Shown piece by piece: positions 22,394 to 30,713 of a stretch of 64,000 nt of DNA; positions within the stretch are counted from its first letter, which is position 1; each line of letters opens with the position of its first letter. Location of the stretch: contig NZ_CP022823.1 in NCBI RefSeq assembly GCF_002269255.1, positions 4,836,001 through 4,900,000 on the forward strand. The letters run 5' to 3'. Position numbers and translations under genes: made by a program. The DNA comes from Klebsiella quasivariicola (lineage in GTDB: Bacteria; Pseudomonadota; Gammaproteobacteria; Enterobacterales; Enterobacteriaceae). Under the pieces are notes generated by a model. The model saw nothing but the letters and a program-made list of their open reading frames with translations. It searched no databases and was not told where the DNA came from.

Positions 22394-25300
22394 ATGATTG
22401 AATGGATTATCCGCCGCTCGGTGGCCAACCGCTTCCTGGTGATGATGGGCGCGCTGTTTCTCAGCATCTGGGGGACCTGGACTATCGTCCACACCCCGGT
22501 GGATGCCCTGCCGGATCTCTCTGATGTACAGGTGATCGTCAAAACCAGCTACCCGGGACAGGCGCCGCAGATCGTCGAAAACCAGGTCACCTGGCCGCTG
22601 ACCACCACCATGCTGTCGGTGCCTGGTGCCAAAACGGTTCGCGGCTTCTCGCAGTTTGGCGACTCCTACGTATACGTGATTTTTGAAGACGGCACCGATC
22701 CTTACTGGGCGCGCTCGCGGGTGCTGGAGTATCTCAATCAAGTGCAGGGCAAACTGCCCGCCGGGGTGAGCGCCGAAATGGGCCCGGACGCCACCGGCGT
22801 CGGCTGGGTCTTCGAGTACGCGCTGGTCGACCGCAGCGGTAAACACGACCTTGCCGAACTGCGTTCGCTACAAGACTGGTTCTTAAAATATGAGCTGAAA
22901 ACCATTCCTAACGTCTCGGAAGTGGCGTCGGTAGGCGGCGTGGTCAAGGAGTATCAGATTGTCGTCGACCCAATGAGGCTGACCCAGTACGGCATCAGCC
23001 TCGGCGAGGTGAAATCGGCGCTGGACGCCTCTAACCAAGAGGCGGGCGGCTCTTCGGTCGAACTGGCGGAAGCGGAATATATGGTGCGCGCCAGCGGCTA
23101 CCTGCAGACGCTCGACGACTTCAAAAATATCGTGCTGAAAACCGGTGACAACGGCGTGCCGGTCTATCTCGGCGACGTTGCGCGGGTGCAGATAGGCCCG
23201 GAGATGCGCCGCGGTATCGCCGAGCTTAACGGCGAAGGCGAAGTGGCCGGCGGCGTGGTGATCCTGCGCTCCGGCAAGAACGCCCGCGAGGTGATCTCGG
23301 CGGTCAAAGCGAAGCTGGCATCGCTGCAAAGCAGCCTGCCGGAAGGGGTTGAAGTGGTCACCACCTACGACCGCAGCCAGCTTATCGACCGCGCCATCGA
23401 CAACCTCAGCCACAAGCTGCTGGAAGAGTTTATCGTTGTCGCGCTGGTCTGTGCCCTGTTCCTGTGGCACGTGCGCTCGGCGCTGGTGGCGATTATTTCG
23501 CTGCCGCTCGGCCTGTGCTTCGCCTTTATCATGATGCATTTCCAGGGGCTTAACGCCAACATCATGTCGCTGGGCGGGATCGCCATTGCGGTGGGGGCGA
23601 TGGTCGATGCCGCCATCGTGATGATTGAGAACGCCCATAAGCGGCTGGAGGAGTGGGAACATCAGCACCCGGGAGAGAAACTTAGCAACGAGATCCGCTG
23701 GAAAATCATTACCGAGGCGTCGGTGGAGGTCGGCCCCGCGCTGTTTATCAGCCTGCTGATCATTACTCTGTCGTTTATCCCGATTTTCACCCTCGAAGGC
23801 CAGGAGGGCAAACTGTTCGGCCCGCTGGCCTTCACCAAAACGTGGTCGATGGCCGGGGCGGCGCTGCTGGCGATCGTGGTGATCCCGATCCTGATGGGCT
23901 TCTGGATCCGCGGCAAGATCCCAGCGGAGAACAGCAACCCGCTGAACCGCTTTTTGATCCGCATTTATCACCCGCTGCTGCTGAAGGTGCTGCACTGGCC
24001 GAAGACCACCCTGCTGATTGCGCTCCTGTCGATCCTGACAGTTATCTGGCCGCTCAACCGGGTCGGCGGCGAGTTTCTGCCGCAGATTAACGAAGGCGAT
24101 CTGCTGTATATGCCGTCCACGCTGCCGGGGATCTCCGCTGCGCAGGCGGCAGATATGCTGCAGAAAACCGATAAGCTAATTATGACGGTGCCGGAAGTGG
24201 CCCGGGTGTTCGGCAAAACCGGCAAGGCCGAAACCGCCACCGACTCGGCGCCGCTGGAGATGGTAGAGACCACGATTCAGCTCAAGCCACAGGATCAGTG
24301 GCGGCCGGGGATGACCATGGAGAAGATCGTCGAGGAGCTGGATAAAACCGTGCGCCTGCCGGGGCTGGCGAACCTGTGGGTGCCGCCGATCCGCAACCGC
24401 ATCGACATGCTCTCCACCGGCATCAAGAGCCCGATTGGCATTAAAGTTTCCGGCACCAATCTGGCCGATATCGACGTCATCGCCGAACAAATTGAAGTGG
24501 TGGCGCGTACCGTGCCGGGAGTCACTTCGGCATTAGCCGAGCGGCTGGTCGGCGGGCGCTACCTCAACATTGATATTCATCGTGAGAAGGCGGCCCGTTA
24601 CGGCATGACCGTCGGCGACGTGCAGTTGTTTGTTTCGTCCGCCATCGGCGGCGCGATGGTCGGCGAAACGGTAGAAGGAGTCGAGCGCTATCCGATCAAC
24701 ATCCGCTACCCGCAGAGCTATCGCGACAGCCCGGAGACCCTGCGCCAGCTGCCGATCCTCACCCCGCTGAAGCAGCAGATCGTCCTCGGCGACGTGGCTG
24801 AGGTAAAGGTGGTCACCGGACCATCGATGCTGAAGACCGAGAACGCCCGCCCGACCAGTTGGATCTACATCGACGCCCGCGACCGCGATATGGTGTCGGT
24901 GGTGCGCGATCTGCAGCAGGCCATCGGCAAAGAGGTGAAGCTGAAGCCGGGCATCAGCATCTCCTACTCCGGGCAGTTTGAGCTGCTGGAACGCGCCAAT
25001 CAGAAGCTGAAGCTGATGGTGCCGATGACGCTAATGATTATCTTCGTGCTGCTATATCTGGCGTTCCGCCGCGTCGGCGAGGCGCTGTTGATTATCACCA
25101 GCGTGCCGTTCGCCCTTGTCGGCGGGATCTGGTTCCTCTACTGGATGGGATTCCATCTGTCGGTAGCCACCGGTACCGGCTTTATCGCCCTCGCCGGGGT
25201 GGCGGCGGAGTTTGGCGTGGTGATGCTGATGTACCTGCGCCACGCCATCGAGGCGGAGCCATCGCTGGAGAACCCGCAGACCTTCAGCGCCGATAAGCTC

Positions 25301-25543
25301 GACGAGGCGCTGTACCAGGGCGCGGTGCTGCGCGTGCGGCCAAAGGCGATGACCGTGGCGGTGATTATCGCCGGCCTGCTGCCGATCTTATGGGGTACCG
25401 GCGCCGGGTCGGAAGTGATGAGCCGTATCGCCGCGCCGATGATTGGCGGGATGATCACCGCCCCGCTGCTGTCGCTATTTATCATTCCGGCGGCATATAA
25501 GCTGATGTGGCTGTATCGGCATCGGGGCAAGCGTAGCCAATAG
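22394..25543 (+). CDS. cusA: Cu(I)/Ag(I) efflux RND pump CusA
   Basis: This 1049-residue heavy-metal RND transporter has twelve membrane helices. The three periplasmic methionines that bind Cu(I)/Ag(I) in E. coli CusA sit in recognisable contexts (LLYMPSTLPG, PLEMVETT, NRIDMLST). The helix IV proton-relay segment (GGIAIAVGAMVDAAIVMIENAHK) is intact apart from species variation. It forms the energised inner-membrane part of CusCBA and exports periplasmic and cytoplasmic Cu(I)/Ag(I). Last gene of the operon. Confidence 0.94.
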   Translation: MIEWIIRRSVANRFLVMMGALFLSIWGTWTIVHTPVDALPDLSDVQVIVKTSYPGQAPQIVENQVTWPLTTTMLSVPGAKTVRGFSQFGDSYVYVIFEDGTDPYWARSRVLEYLNQVQGKLPAGVSAEMGPDATGVGWVFEYALVDRSGKHDLAELRSLQDWFLKYELKTIPNVSEVASVGGVVKEYQIVVDPMRLTQYGISLGEVKSALDASNQEAGGSSVELAEAEYMVRASGYLQTLDDFKNIVLKTGDNGVPVYLGDVARVQIGPEMRRGIAELNGEGEVAGGVVILRSGKNAREVISAVKAKLASLQSSLPEGVEVVTTYDRSQLIDRAIDNLSHKLLEEFIVVALVCALFLWHVRSALVAIISLPLGLCFAFIMMHFQGLNANIMSLGGIAIAVGAMVDAAIVMIENAHKRLEEWEHQHPGEKLSNEIRWKIITEASVEVGPALFISLLIITLSFIPIFTLEGQEGKLFGPLAFTKTWSMAGAALLAIVVIPILMGFWIRGKIPAENSNPLNRFLIRIYHPLLLKVLHWPKTTLLIALLSILTVIWPLNRVGGEFLPQINEGDLLYMPSTLPGISAAQAADMLQKTDKLIMTVPEVARVFGKTGKAETATDSAPLEMVETTIQLKPQDQWRPGMTMEKIVEELDKTVRLPGLANLWVPPIRNRIDMLSTGIKSPIGIKVSGTNLADIDVIAEQIEVVARTVPGVTSALAERLVGGRYLNIDIHREKAARYGMTVGDVQLFVSSAIGGAMVGETVEGVERYPINIRYPQSYRDSPETLRQLPILTPLKQQIVLGDVAEVKVVTGPSMLKTENARPTSWIYIDARDRDMVSVVRDLQQAIGKEVKLKPGISISYSGQFELLERANQKLKLMVPMTLMIIFVLLYLAFRRVGEALLIITSVPFALVGGIWFLYWMGFHLSVATGTGFIALAGVAAEFGVVMLMYLRHAIEAEPSLENPQTFSADKLDEALYQGAVLRVRPKAMTVAVIIAGLLPILWGTGAGSEVMSRIAAPMIGGMITAPLLSLFIIPAAYKLMWLYRHRGKRSQ

Positions 25544-25615
25544 CCCGCCGCGTTTACGCCGGCCCGGTAAATTGGCTATAGTGGCGCTATTCTTCTGGCC
25601 GGCGTGAACGTCCCT

Positions 25616-25963
25616 ATGAATCTGAACCTGGTATGTTATTCCCTGCTGCTGCTCACCGCCGTGGGCAGCGCCCTGCTGCCCTACCCGCTGGCGATGTGGT
25701 TTTTACTGAGCAGCCTTCTGACATGGCTTATCTATGGCGCCGACAAGCTGGCGGCGCGCAAAGCCTGGCGACGGGTGCCAGAGACCACGCTGCTGGTGCT
25801 GGGCCTGGCGGGAGGCTGGCCGGGGGCCATCCTCGGCCAACAGTGCTTTCGTCATAAAACGCAAAAGCAGCCCTTCCGGCGGTGGTTTTTCGTCAGCGTG
25901 GCGCTGAACGTGGCGGCGCTGGCCGGGCTGTACGTGGTTTATACCCACCTGCTGAGCCGCTAA
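25616..25963 (+). CDS. DUF1294 family membrane protein
   Basis: The 115-residue protein has three hydrophobic stretches and the DUF1294 core: YGADKLAARKAWRRVPE, then LAGGWPGAILGQQ and RHKTQKQPFRRWF. The family occurs in many proteobacteria, sometimes fused to a cold-shock domain; its function is not known. I chose the ATG at 25616 over the GTG twelve bases upstream. Neither has a strong ribosome-binding site. It is convergent with blc. Confidence 0.8.
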   Translation: MNLNLVCYSLLLLTAVGSALLPYPLAMWFLLSSLLTWLIYGADKLAARKAWRRVPETTLLVLGLAGGWPGAILGQQCFRHKTQKQPFRRWFFVSVALNVAALAGLYVVYTHLLSR

Positions 25964-25972
25964 GGGGCGAGG

Positions 25973-26506
25973 CTAGCGCGGCGTCTGGCGGATCCACACC
26001 AGGCGATCGACGTCAAAGCCCAGCTCGCGCGCGGTATTCAGGTAATCCTGCTTCACCGCCGCCGGGATGGTGGGGGTGCGCGACAGGATCCACAGATAGT
26101 CGCGGTTGGGGCCGCTGACCAGCGCGTACTGGTAGTCATCGTCCAGGCGGATCACGTTATAGCCGCCGTAGAATGGCCCGAAGAACGACACCTTCAGCGC
26201 CGCGGTGGTAGGGGCGCCGGTGAAGTAGGCTTTTCCGTCGCTCTCATTCCAGCGTTTTTTGACCGGGTCATAACCGCGATTGACGACGCTGATCCCCCCG
26301 TCGCTGCGGGTGCCGTAGGTGGCGGTCACCTGCTCCAGGCCTCGCTCGAAGCGATTCTCCAGGCGGGCGACCTCATACCATTTTCCGAGGTAACGGCTGG
26401 CATCAAACCCGCTAATCGGCTGAACGCCCTTCGGCGGGGTGGGCGATTTGCAGGCCACCAGGGTTAACGCGATAGCAACGCCAGTGACAACAGGCCATAG
26501 CTTCAT
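25973..26506 (-). CDS. blc: Outer-membrane lipocalin Blc
   Basis: The 177-residue lipoprotein has a signal peptide and lipobox (ALTLVACKS), then the lipocalin fold with its first signature GKWYEVAR and later FFGPFYGGYNVI and RDYLWILSRTP. The length equals E. coli Blc. AAAGGAG precedes the ATG at 26504-26506, which I prefer to one five codons upstream. Blc binds lysophospholipids at the outer membrane. Its position head-to-head with a MerR-type regulator and a lipid-modifying operon suggests a shared membrane-lipid theme. Confidence 0.92.
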   Translation of the reverse strand: MKLWPVVTGVAIALTLVACKSPTPPKGVQPISGFDASRYLGKWYEVARLENRFERGLEQVTATYGTRSDGGISVVNRGYDPVKKRWNESDGKAYFTGAPTTAALKVSFFGPFYGGYNVIRLDDDYQYALVSGPNRDYLWILSRTPTIPAAVKQDYLNTARELGFDVDRLVWIRQTPR

Positions 26507-26536
26507 GAGAACTCCTTTCATTTACGCGGTTGGGGA

Positions 26537-26562
26537 AAGTGTAGTGCAAAGCCACTACACTT
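26537..26562. promoter_or_regulatory. Perfect inverted repeat between blc and the MerR gene
   Basis: AAGTGTAGTG (26537-26546) and CACTACACTT (26553-26562) form a perfect 10-bp inverted repeat with a six-base spacer, between divergent start codons at 26506 and 26623. This is where an autoregulating MerR-type repressor would bind. Direct evidence is only the symmetry; operator function is inferred. Confidence 0.55.
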
Positions 26563-26622
26563 CACGCCAGCCGACGTGATTCGTAGTATATTGAGAATAT
26601 TCTTTGTTAACAGGTGGCCTCC

Positions 26623-27351
26623 ATGCCTTACTCCATCGGCGAATTTGCCCGACTATGCGGGATAAATGCGACCACGCTTCGCGCCTGGCAGCGCCGCTAT
26701 GGCCTGCTCAAGCCGCTGCGCACCGATGGTGGTCACCGTCTGTACAGCGATGACGACGTCCAGCAGGCGCTGAAGATCCTCGACTGGGTGAAAAAAGGGG
26801 TGCCGGTCAGCCAGGTGAAACCCCTGCTGTCGCGCCCCGGCGCGCGGCGCACCAACAACTGGCTGACGTTGCAGGAGACCATGCTGCAGCGGCTGAAAGA
26901 GGGAAAAATCGAGTCCCTGCGCCAGCTTATCTACGACGCCGGGCGCGAATATCCGCGCCAGGAGCTGGTGACCGAGGTGCTGCGTCCGCTGCGCAGCCAG
27001 GTCTCCGCCAACGTGCCGGCCATCATGACGCTGCGCGAAATCCTCGACGGCATCATCATCGCCTATACCTCGTTTTGCCTTGAAGGCGACAAGAAGGCGC
27101 CCGGGGACAACTTTCTGATCACCGGCTGGCACCTGACCGATGCCTGCGAAATCTGGCTTGAGGCGCTCAAACGCACCGGCCAGGGTCATCGCATCGACGT
27201 TCTGCCGGTGCCTCCCGCCGCCCTGGCGCCGGAGATTTTCCCCCAGCGCAACTGGCTGCTGGTCACCAGCGGCAAACTCTCCGCCGCCCGCCAGAGGCAG
27301 GTGGAACTCTGGCAGCAGCAGGTCGTCTCCCTCGAGGTAATTCCGCTCTAA
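26623..27351 (+). CDS. MerR-family regulator of the MlrA/BluR type
   Basis: The 242-residue protein has an N-terminal MerR winged helix (SIGEFARLCGINATTLRAWQRRYGL then GGHRLYSDDDV) close to E. coli MlrA and BluR. Its C-terminal half resembles the B12-binding-like domain of LitR/CarH but lacks the DxHxxG cobalamin motif, as MlrA and BluR also do, so it is not expected to sense light through B12. The start at 26623 follows AGGTGG. It lies directly before the lipid operon in the same direction and is the obvious candidate to repress or activate it, by analogy with LitR-controlled clusters of the same genes in other proteobacteria. Confidence 0.85.
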   Translation: MPYSIGEFARLCGINATTLRAWQRRYGLLKPLRTDGGHRLYSDDDVQQALKILDWVKKGVPVSQVKPLLSRPGARRTNNWLTLQETMLQRLKEGKIESLRQLIYDAGREYPRQELVTEVLRPLRSQVSANVPAIMTLREILDGIIIAYTSFCLEGDKKAPGDNFLITGWHLTDACEIWLEALKRTGQGHRIDVLPVPPAALAPEIFPQRNWLLVTSGKLSAARQRQVELWQQQVVSLEVIPL

Positions 27352-27507
27352 CCCCCTGTTTTAACTTACATCCCCTCTCTGAGACGCCAGCGCCCGGTGG
27401 CGCGGCGGGCTCACGCTTGCCCTTTGCACCACCCGCGATTTTCACTCCTTAAAACATCAATCATAACCACATGATCTTTAACACAAATAAAATATATTTT
27501 TCCACAA

Positions 27508-27537
27508 ACTTGGACAAATAATTTTATTTGTGTAAGT
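27508..27537. promoter_or_regulatory. Dyad overlapping the presumed promoter of the lipid operon
   Basis: ACTTGGACAAATA (27508-27520) and TATTTGTGTAAGT (27525-27537) pair at 11 of 13 positions around a 4-base centre. A possible -35 (TTGGAC, 27510-27515) and -10 (TAAGTT, 27533-27538) overlap the arms. The arrangement recalls TTGTACA-type operators of MlrA/LitR proteins. The region 27352-27582 holds no gene and is strongly AT-rich near this dyad, unlike the GC-rich genes around it. Confidence 0.55.
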
Positions 27538-27582
27538 TTTAAGTATGCCATTACACCACCGTATCTAGCCAGGATGTGATCC

Positions 27583-28017
27583 ATGAGCACCTCGCCGTCC
27601 GTGATTCGTCGTTTCGTTGAGTACTACGCCGGGCTGGATGCGCAGCCGCCCGCGGCGCTGGCCGCGCTGTACCATCCGGACGCGACGCTGAGCGATCCTT
27701 TTGGTCAGCATCAGGGGCTGTTCGCCATTCAGCGCTACTTTACCCATCTGCTGGCCAACGTGGAGCAGTGCCGGTTCACCATCGACACGCCGCTCTGCGA
27801 CGGCCAACGATTCGCCGTGACCTGGACTATGCACTGGTCGCATCCGCGCATTGCCGGCGGAGAAACGCTGGCCCTGCCGGGCTGCTCGGTGGTGGACATC
27901 GCCGGGGAGCAGGTTCTCCATCAGCGCGACTACTACGACGCCGGGGAGATGATCTACGAGCATCTTCCCCTGCTGGGCTGGGCGGTGCGCGGTGTGAAAC
28001 GGAGGGTGCGCTCATGA
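27583..28017 (+). CDS. NTF2/SnoaL-like protein
   Basis: The 144-residue protein has the cone-shaped NTF2/SnoaL-like fold pattern: an N-terminal helix (VIRRFVEYYAGLD), AALYHPDATLSDPFG, then the strands FAVTWTMHWSH and HQRDYYDAGEMIYEHLPLLG. The family has ligand-binding or isomerase members, and this subgroup is known mainly as the first gene of clusters with SDR, FAD, DUF1365 and CFA-like genes. AGGA lies upstream of the ATG. It overlaps the next gene by four bases. Exact activity unknown. Confidence 0.8.
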   Translation: MSTSPSVIRRFVEYYAGLDAQPPAALAALYHPDATLSDPFGQHQGLFAIQRYFTHLLANVEQCRFTIDTPLCDGQRFAVTWTMHWSHPRIAGGETLALPGCSVVDIAGEQVLHQRDYYDAGEMIYEHLPLLGWAVRGVKRRVRS

Positions 28018-28733
28018 TGACGGTGCTCATCACCGGCGCCAGCTCCGGGATCGGCGCCGGCCTGGCGAAATCCTTCGCAGCGGATGGCCATCGGGTTATC
28101 GCCTGCGGGCGCGATGCGTCGCGCCTGTCGGCGCTCCAGCAGTTCAGCCCCAACATCAGCGGGCGCCTGTTCGATATGACAGACAGGGACGCCTGTCGCC
28201 AGGCGCTGACGGGCTGTTTTGCCGATCTGATCATTCTCTGCGCCGGGACCTGCGAATACCTCGACCACGGGCAGGTGGATGCTGCCCTCGTGGAGCGGGT
28301 GATGGCCACCAACTTCCTCGGGCCGGTGAACTGCCTGGCGGCGCTGCAGACACAGCTGGAGGCAGGCGATCGGGTGGTGCTGGTCAGCTCCATGGCGCAC
28401 TGGCTGCCCTTCCCGCGCGCAGAAGCCTATGGCGCCTCCAAGGCGGCGCTGACCTGGTTTGCCAACAGCCTGCGTCTGGACTGGGAGCCGAAAGGGGTGG
28501 CCGTCACGGTAGTCTCTCCGGGCTTCGTCGACACCCCGCTGACGCGCAAAAACGACTTCGCCATGCCCGGCCGGGTGAGCGTGGATCGGGCGGTGGCGGC
28601 GATCCGCCACGGCCTGGCGAAGGGCAAAAACCACATTGCCTTCCCCACCGGCTTCAGCCTGGCCCTGCAGCTGCTGGCCGGCCTGCCATCGGGTATCCAG
28701 CGCCTGCTGTTGCGCAGGATGGTGCGCTCATGA
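28014..28733 (+). CDS. Short-chain dehydrogenase/reductase
   Basis: This 239-residue classical SDR has a Rossmann NAD(P) motif at the start (TGASSGIG), the catalytic Ser in VLVSSMAH and the YGASK motif giving Tyr and Lys. The start is the ATG at 28014 after GGAGGG, overlapping the NTF2-like stop. The substrate is unknown; in this operon a lipid or fatty-acyl intermediate is likely. A C-terminal hydrophobic patch (SLALQLLAGLPSGIQ) suggests membrane association. Confidence 0.88.
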   Translation: MMTVLITGASSGIGAGLAKSFAADGHRVIACGRDASRLSALQQFSPNISGRLFDMTDRDACRQALTGCFADLIILCAGTCEYLDHGQVDAALVERVMATNFLGPVNCLAALQTQLEAGDRVVLVSSMAHWLPFPRAEAYGASKAALTWFANSLRLDWEPKGVAVTVVSPGFVDTPLTRKNDFAMPGRVSVDRAVAAIRHGLAKGKNHIAFPTGFSLALQLLAGLPSGIQRLLLRRMVRS

Positions 28734-29989
28734 ACATCGCCATCATCGGCAGCGGCATCGCCGGGCTGACCTGCGCCTGGCGGCTGGCCGGACACCATCA
28801 GGTGACGCTGTTCGAAGCGGGCGCCACGCCGGGCGGCCACACCGCCACCGTGGATGTCGCCACGCCGCAGGGCACCTGGGCCATCGATACCGGATTTATC
28901 GTCTACAACGATCGCACCTATCCGCGCTTTATGGGCCTGCTCAGCGAGCTGGGGATCGAGGGGCAAAAAACGCAGATGAGCTTCTCGGTTCACAACCCGG
29001 CCAGCGGCCTGGAGTACAACGGCCACAGCCTGACCTCGCTTTTCGCCCAGCGGCGCAATCTGCTGAAGCCGGCCTTCTGGGGGCTGCTGAGCGAGATCGT
29101 CCGCTTTAACCGGCTGGCGAAACTGGCGCTGACCGAGGCGCTGGATCCGGGGGCGACGCTGGAGAGCTTCCTCGTCCGCCACCGCTTCAGCCCCTTCTTC
29201 GCCCGCCACTATATCCTGCCGATGGGGGCAGCCATCTGGTCGTCGTCGCTGCAGGAGATGCGCCGCTTCCCGCTGCCGCTGTTTTTACGTTTCTTTGAAC
29301 ACCACGGCCTGCTGGATATTCGCGATCGCCCGCAGTGGTATGTGGTGCCCGGCGGTTCCCGGGAGTACGTTCGCGCCCTGCTCGCCAGGCTCGGCGATCG
29401 TCTGGATCTGCGCCTCAACGCGCCGGTACAGCAGGTGGACCGTCACCCGACGGGGATCACCCTGCGGCTGGCGTCCGGGGAGGCGCATTTTGACCAGGTG
29501 ATTTTCGCCTGCCACTCCGCACAGGCCCTGGCGATGCTGGCGACGCCCACCGACTCCGAACGTGAAATCCTCGGGGACATCGGCTGGCAGCGTAACGAGG
29601 TGGTACTGCACAGCGATCCGCGCTGGCTGCCGGAGCGCCAGCGCGCCTGGGCCAGCTGGAACTATCGCCTGAGCGACGGGGATCGGGCCCGGGCCTGCGT
29701 CACCTACAACATGAATATTCTCCAGGGGCTGCCCGCAGGCGCGCCGCTGTTCTGCGTCACCCTGAACCCGGACGCGCCGGTGGACGATCGCTACGTCTGG
29801 CAGCGCTTCGTCTATGAACATCCGCTGTTTAATCCGCAAAGCTGGTCGGCCCAGCTGCGGCGCGAAGAGATTAACGGCCAGCAGCGGAGCTGGTACTGCG
29901 GGGCCTACTGGTACAACGGCTTTCATGAGGACGGGGTGCGCAGCGCGCTCGACGTGGTGCAGGGCATCGCCGCGGCGGAGGGCAAGTGA
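28730..29989 (+). CDS. FAD-dependent oxidoreductase (amine oxidase/desaturase-like)
   Basis: The 419-residue flavoprotein has an N-terminal dinucleotide fold (IAIIGSGIAGLTCAW, glycines at 7, 9 and 12) and the NAD_binding_8/amino-oxidase architecture (GGHTATVD, IDTGFIVYND). The family resembles phytoene-desaturase-like proteins, and members encoded beside CFA-like methyltransferases have been implicated in fatty-acid desaturation in furan fatty-acid synthesis (UfaD-type, from memory). It overlaps the SDR gene by four bases and ends one base before the DUF1365 gene. Confidence 0.87.
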   Translation: MNIAIIGSGIAGLTCAWRLAGHHQVTLFEAGATPGGHTATVDVATPQGTWAIDTGFIVYNDRTYPRFMGLLSELGIEGQKTQMSFSVHNPASGLEYNGHSLTSLFAQRRNLLKPAFWGLLSEIVRFNRLAKLALTEALDPGATLESFLVRHRFSPFFARHYILPMGAAIWSSSLQEMRRFPLPLFLRFFEHHGLLDIRDRPQWYVVPGGSREYVRALLARLGDRLDLRLNAPVQQVDRHPTGITLRLASGEAHFDQVIFACHSAQALAMLATPTDSEREILGDIGWQRNEVVLHSDPRWLPERQRAWASWNYRLSDGDRARACVTYNMNILQGLPAGAPLFCVTLNPDAPVDDRYVWQRFVYEHPLFNPQSWSAQLRREEINGQQRSWYCGAYWYNGFHEDGVRSALDVVQGIAAAEGK

Positions 29990-29990
29990 G

Positions 29991-30713
29991 ATGAACAGCT
30001 GCCTCTATCAGGGCGTCCTGCGCCACCGTCGCCTGCAGCCGAAGGCGCACCACTTCGTCTACCGCCTGTTTATGGCCTGGCTCGACCTCGACGAACTGGA
30101 CAGGCTGCCTGAGGCGGGTATCCGTCGCAACCGCCTGGCCGCCGCCGCCTGGTACGACGCCGATTATCCGCTGGGCGCGCCGCTGAAGGCCCAGGTGCTG
30201 AACCGGCTGGAGAGCCTGACCGGCTACCGCCCGGCGGGACGCGTGATGCTCCTGACCCAGCTGCGCTACTTCGGCTTCCATTTTAATCCGGTCAACTTTT
30301 ACTACTGCTATGACGAAGCCGACACCCTGCGCTGGGTGCTGGCCGAAGTACGCAACACGCCGTGGAATGAGCGTCATTACTACGCGGTGGACGGCCAGCA
30401 GGCGCGCCCGCTGGAGAAAGCCTTTCACGTTTCGCCCTTTAACCCGATGGACATGGTCTATCACTGGCGCTTCAACGCGCCCGGCAAAACGCTGCACATG
30501 CATATTGAAAACCATCAGGCCAGCAAGGTGTTCGACGCCACGCTGGCCCTGAGCCGCGTGCCGTTGACCCGCGCCAACCTGCGCGAGCTGCTGCTGCGTC
30601 TGCCGCTGATGACCCTGAAAACCGTCCTCGCCATCTACTGGCAGGCGCTGCGGCTGTGGCTGAAGCGCGTGCCGCTGTACAACCATCCTGTCAGCAGGAG
30701 TGAACGCTCATGA
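29991..30713 (+). CDS. DUF1365 family protein
   Basis: The 240-residue DUF1365 protein has the family landmarks YQGVLRHRRLQPKAHHFVYRLFM at the N-terminus (cited in part), LTQLRYFGFHFNPVNFYY and FHVSPFNPMDMVYHW. The start is the ATG at 29991, one base after the previous stop. Biochemistry is not established, but the gene almost always travels with the FAD oxidoreductase and the CFA-like methyltransferase, so it probably acts on the same lipid. His-rich conserved segments suggest a metal or substrate site. Confidence 0.88.
   Translation: MNSCLYQGVLRHRRLQPKAHHFVYRLFMAWLDLDELDRLPEAGIRRNRLAAAAWYDADYPLGAPLKAQVLNRLESLTGYRPAGRVMLLTQLRYFGFHFNPVNFYYCYDEADTLRWVLAEVRNTPWNERHYYAVDGQQARPLEKAFHVSPFNPMDMVYHWRFNAPGKTLHMHIENHQASKVFDATLALSRVPLTRANLRELLLRLPLMTLKTVLAIYWQALRLWLKRVPLYNHPVSRSERS

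Noticed and set aside
22883..23995. 370-codon open frame opposite cusA
   Set aside because: Shadow of cusA; the predicted protein is rich in His, Gln and Arg with no domain.
26623..27351. B12-dependent light sensing by the MerR-type protein
   Set aside because: The C-terminal domain lacks the DxHxxG cobalamin motif, so it groups with MlrA/BluR rather than LitR/CarH.
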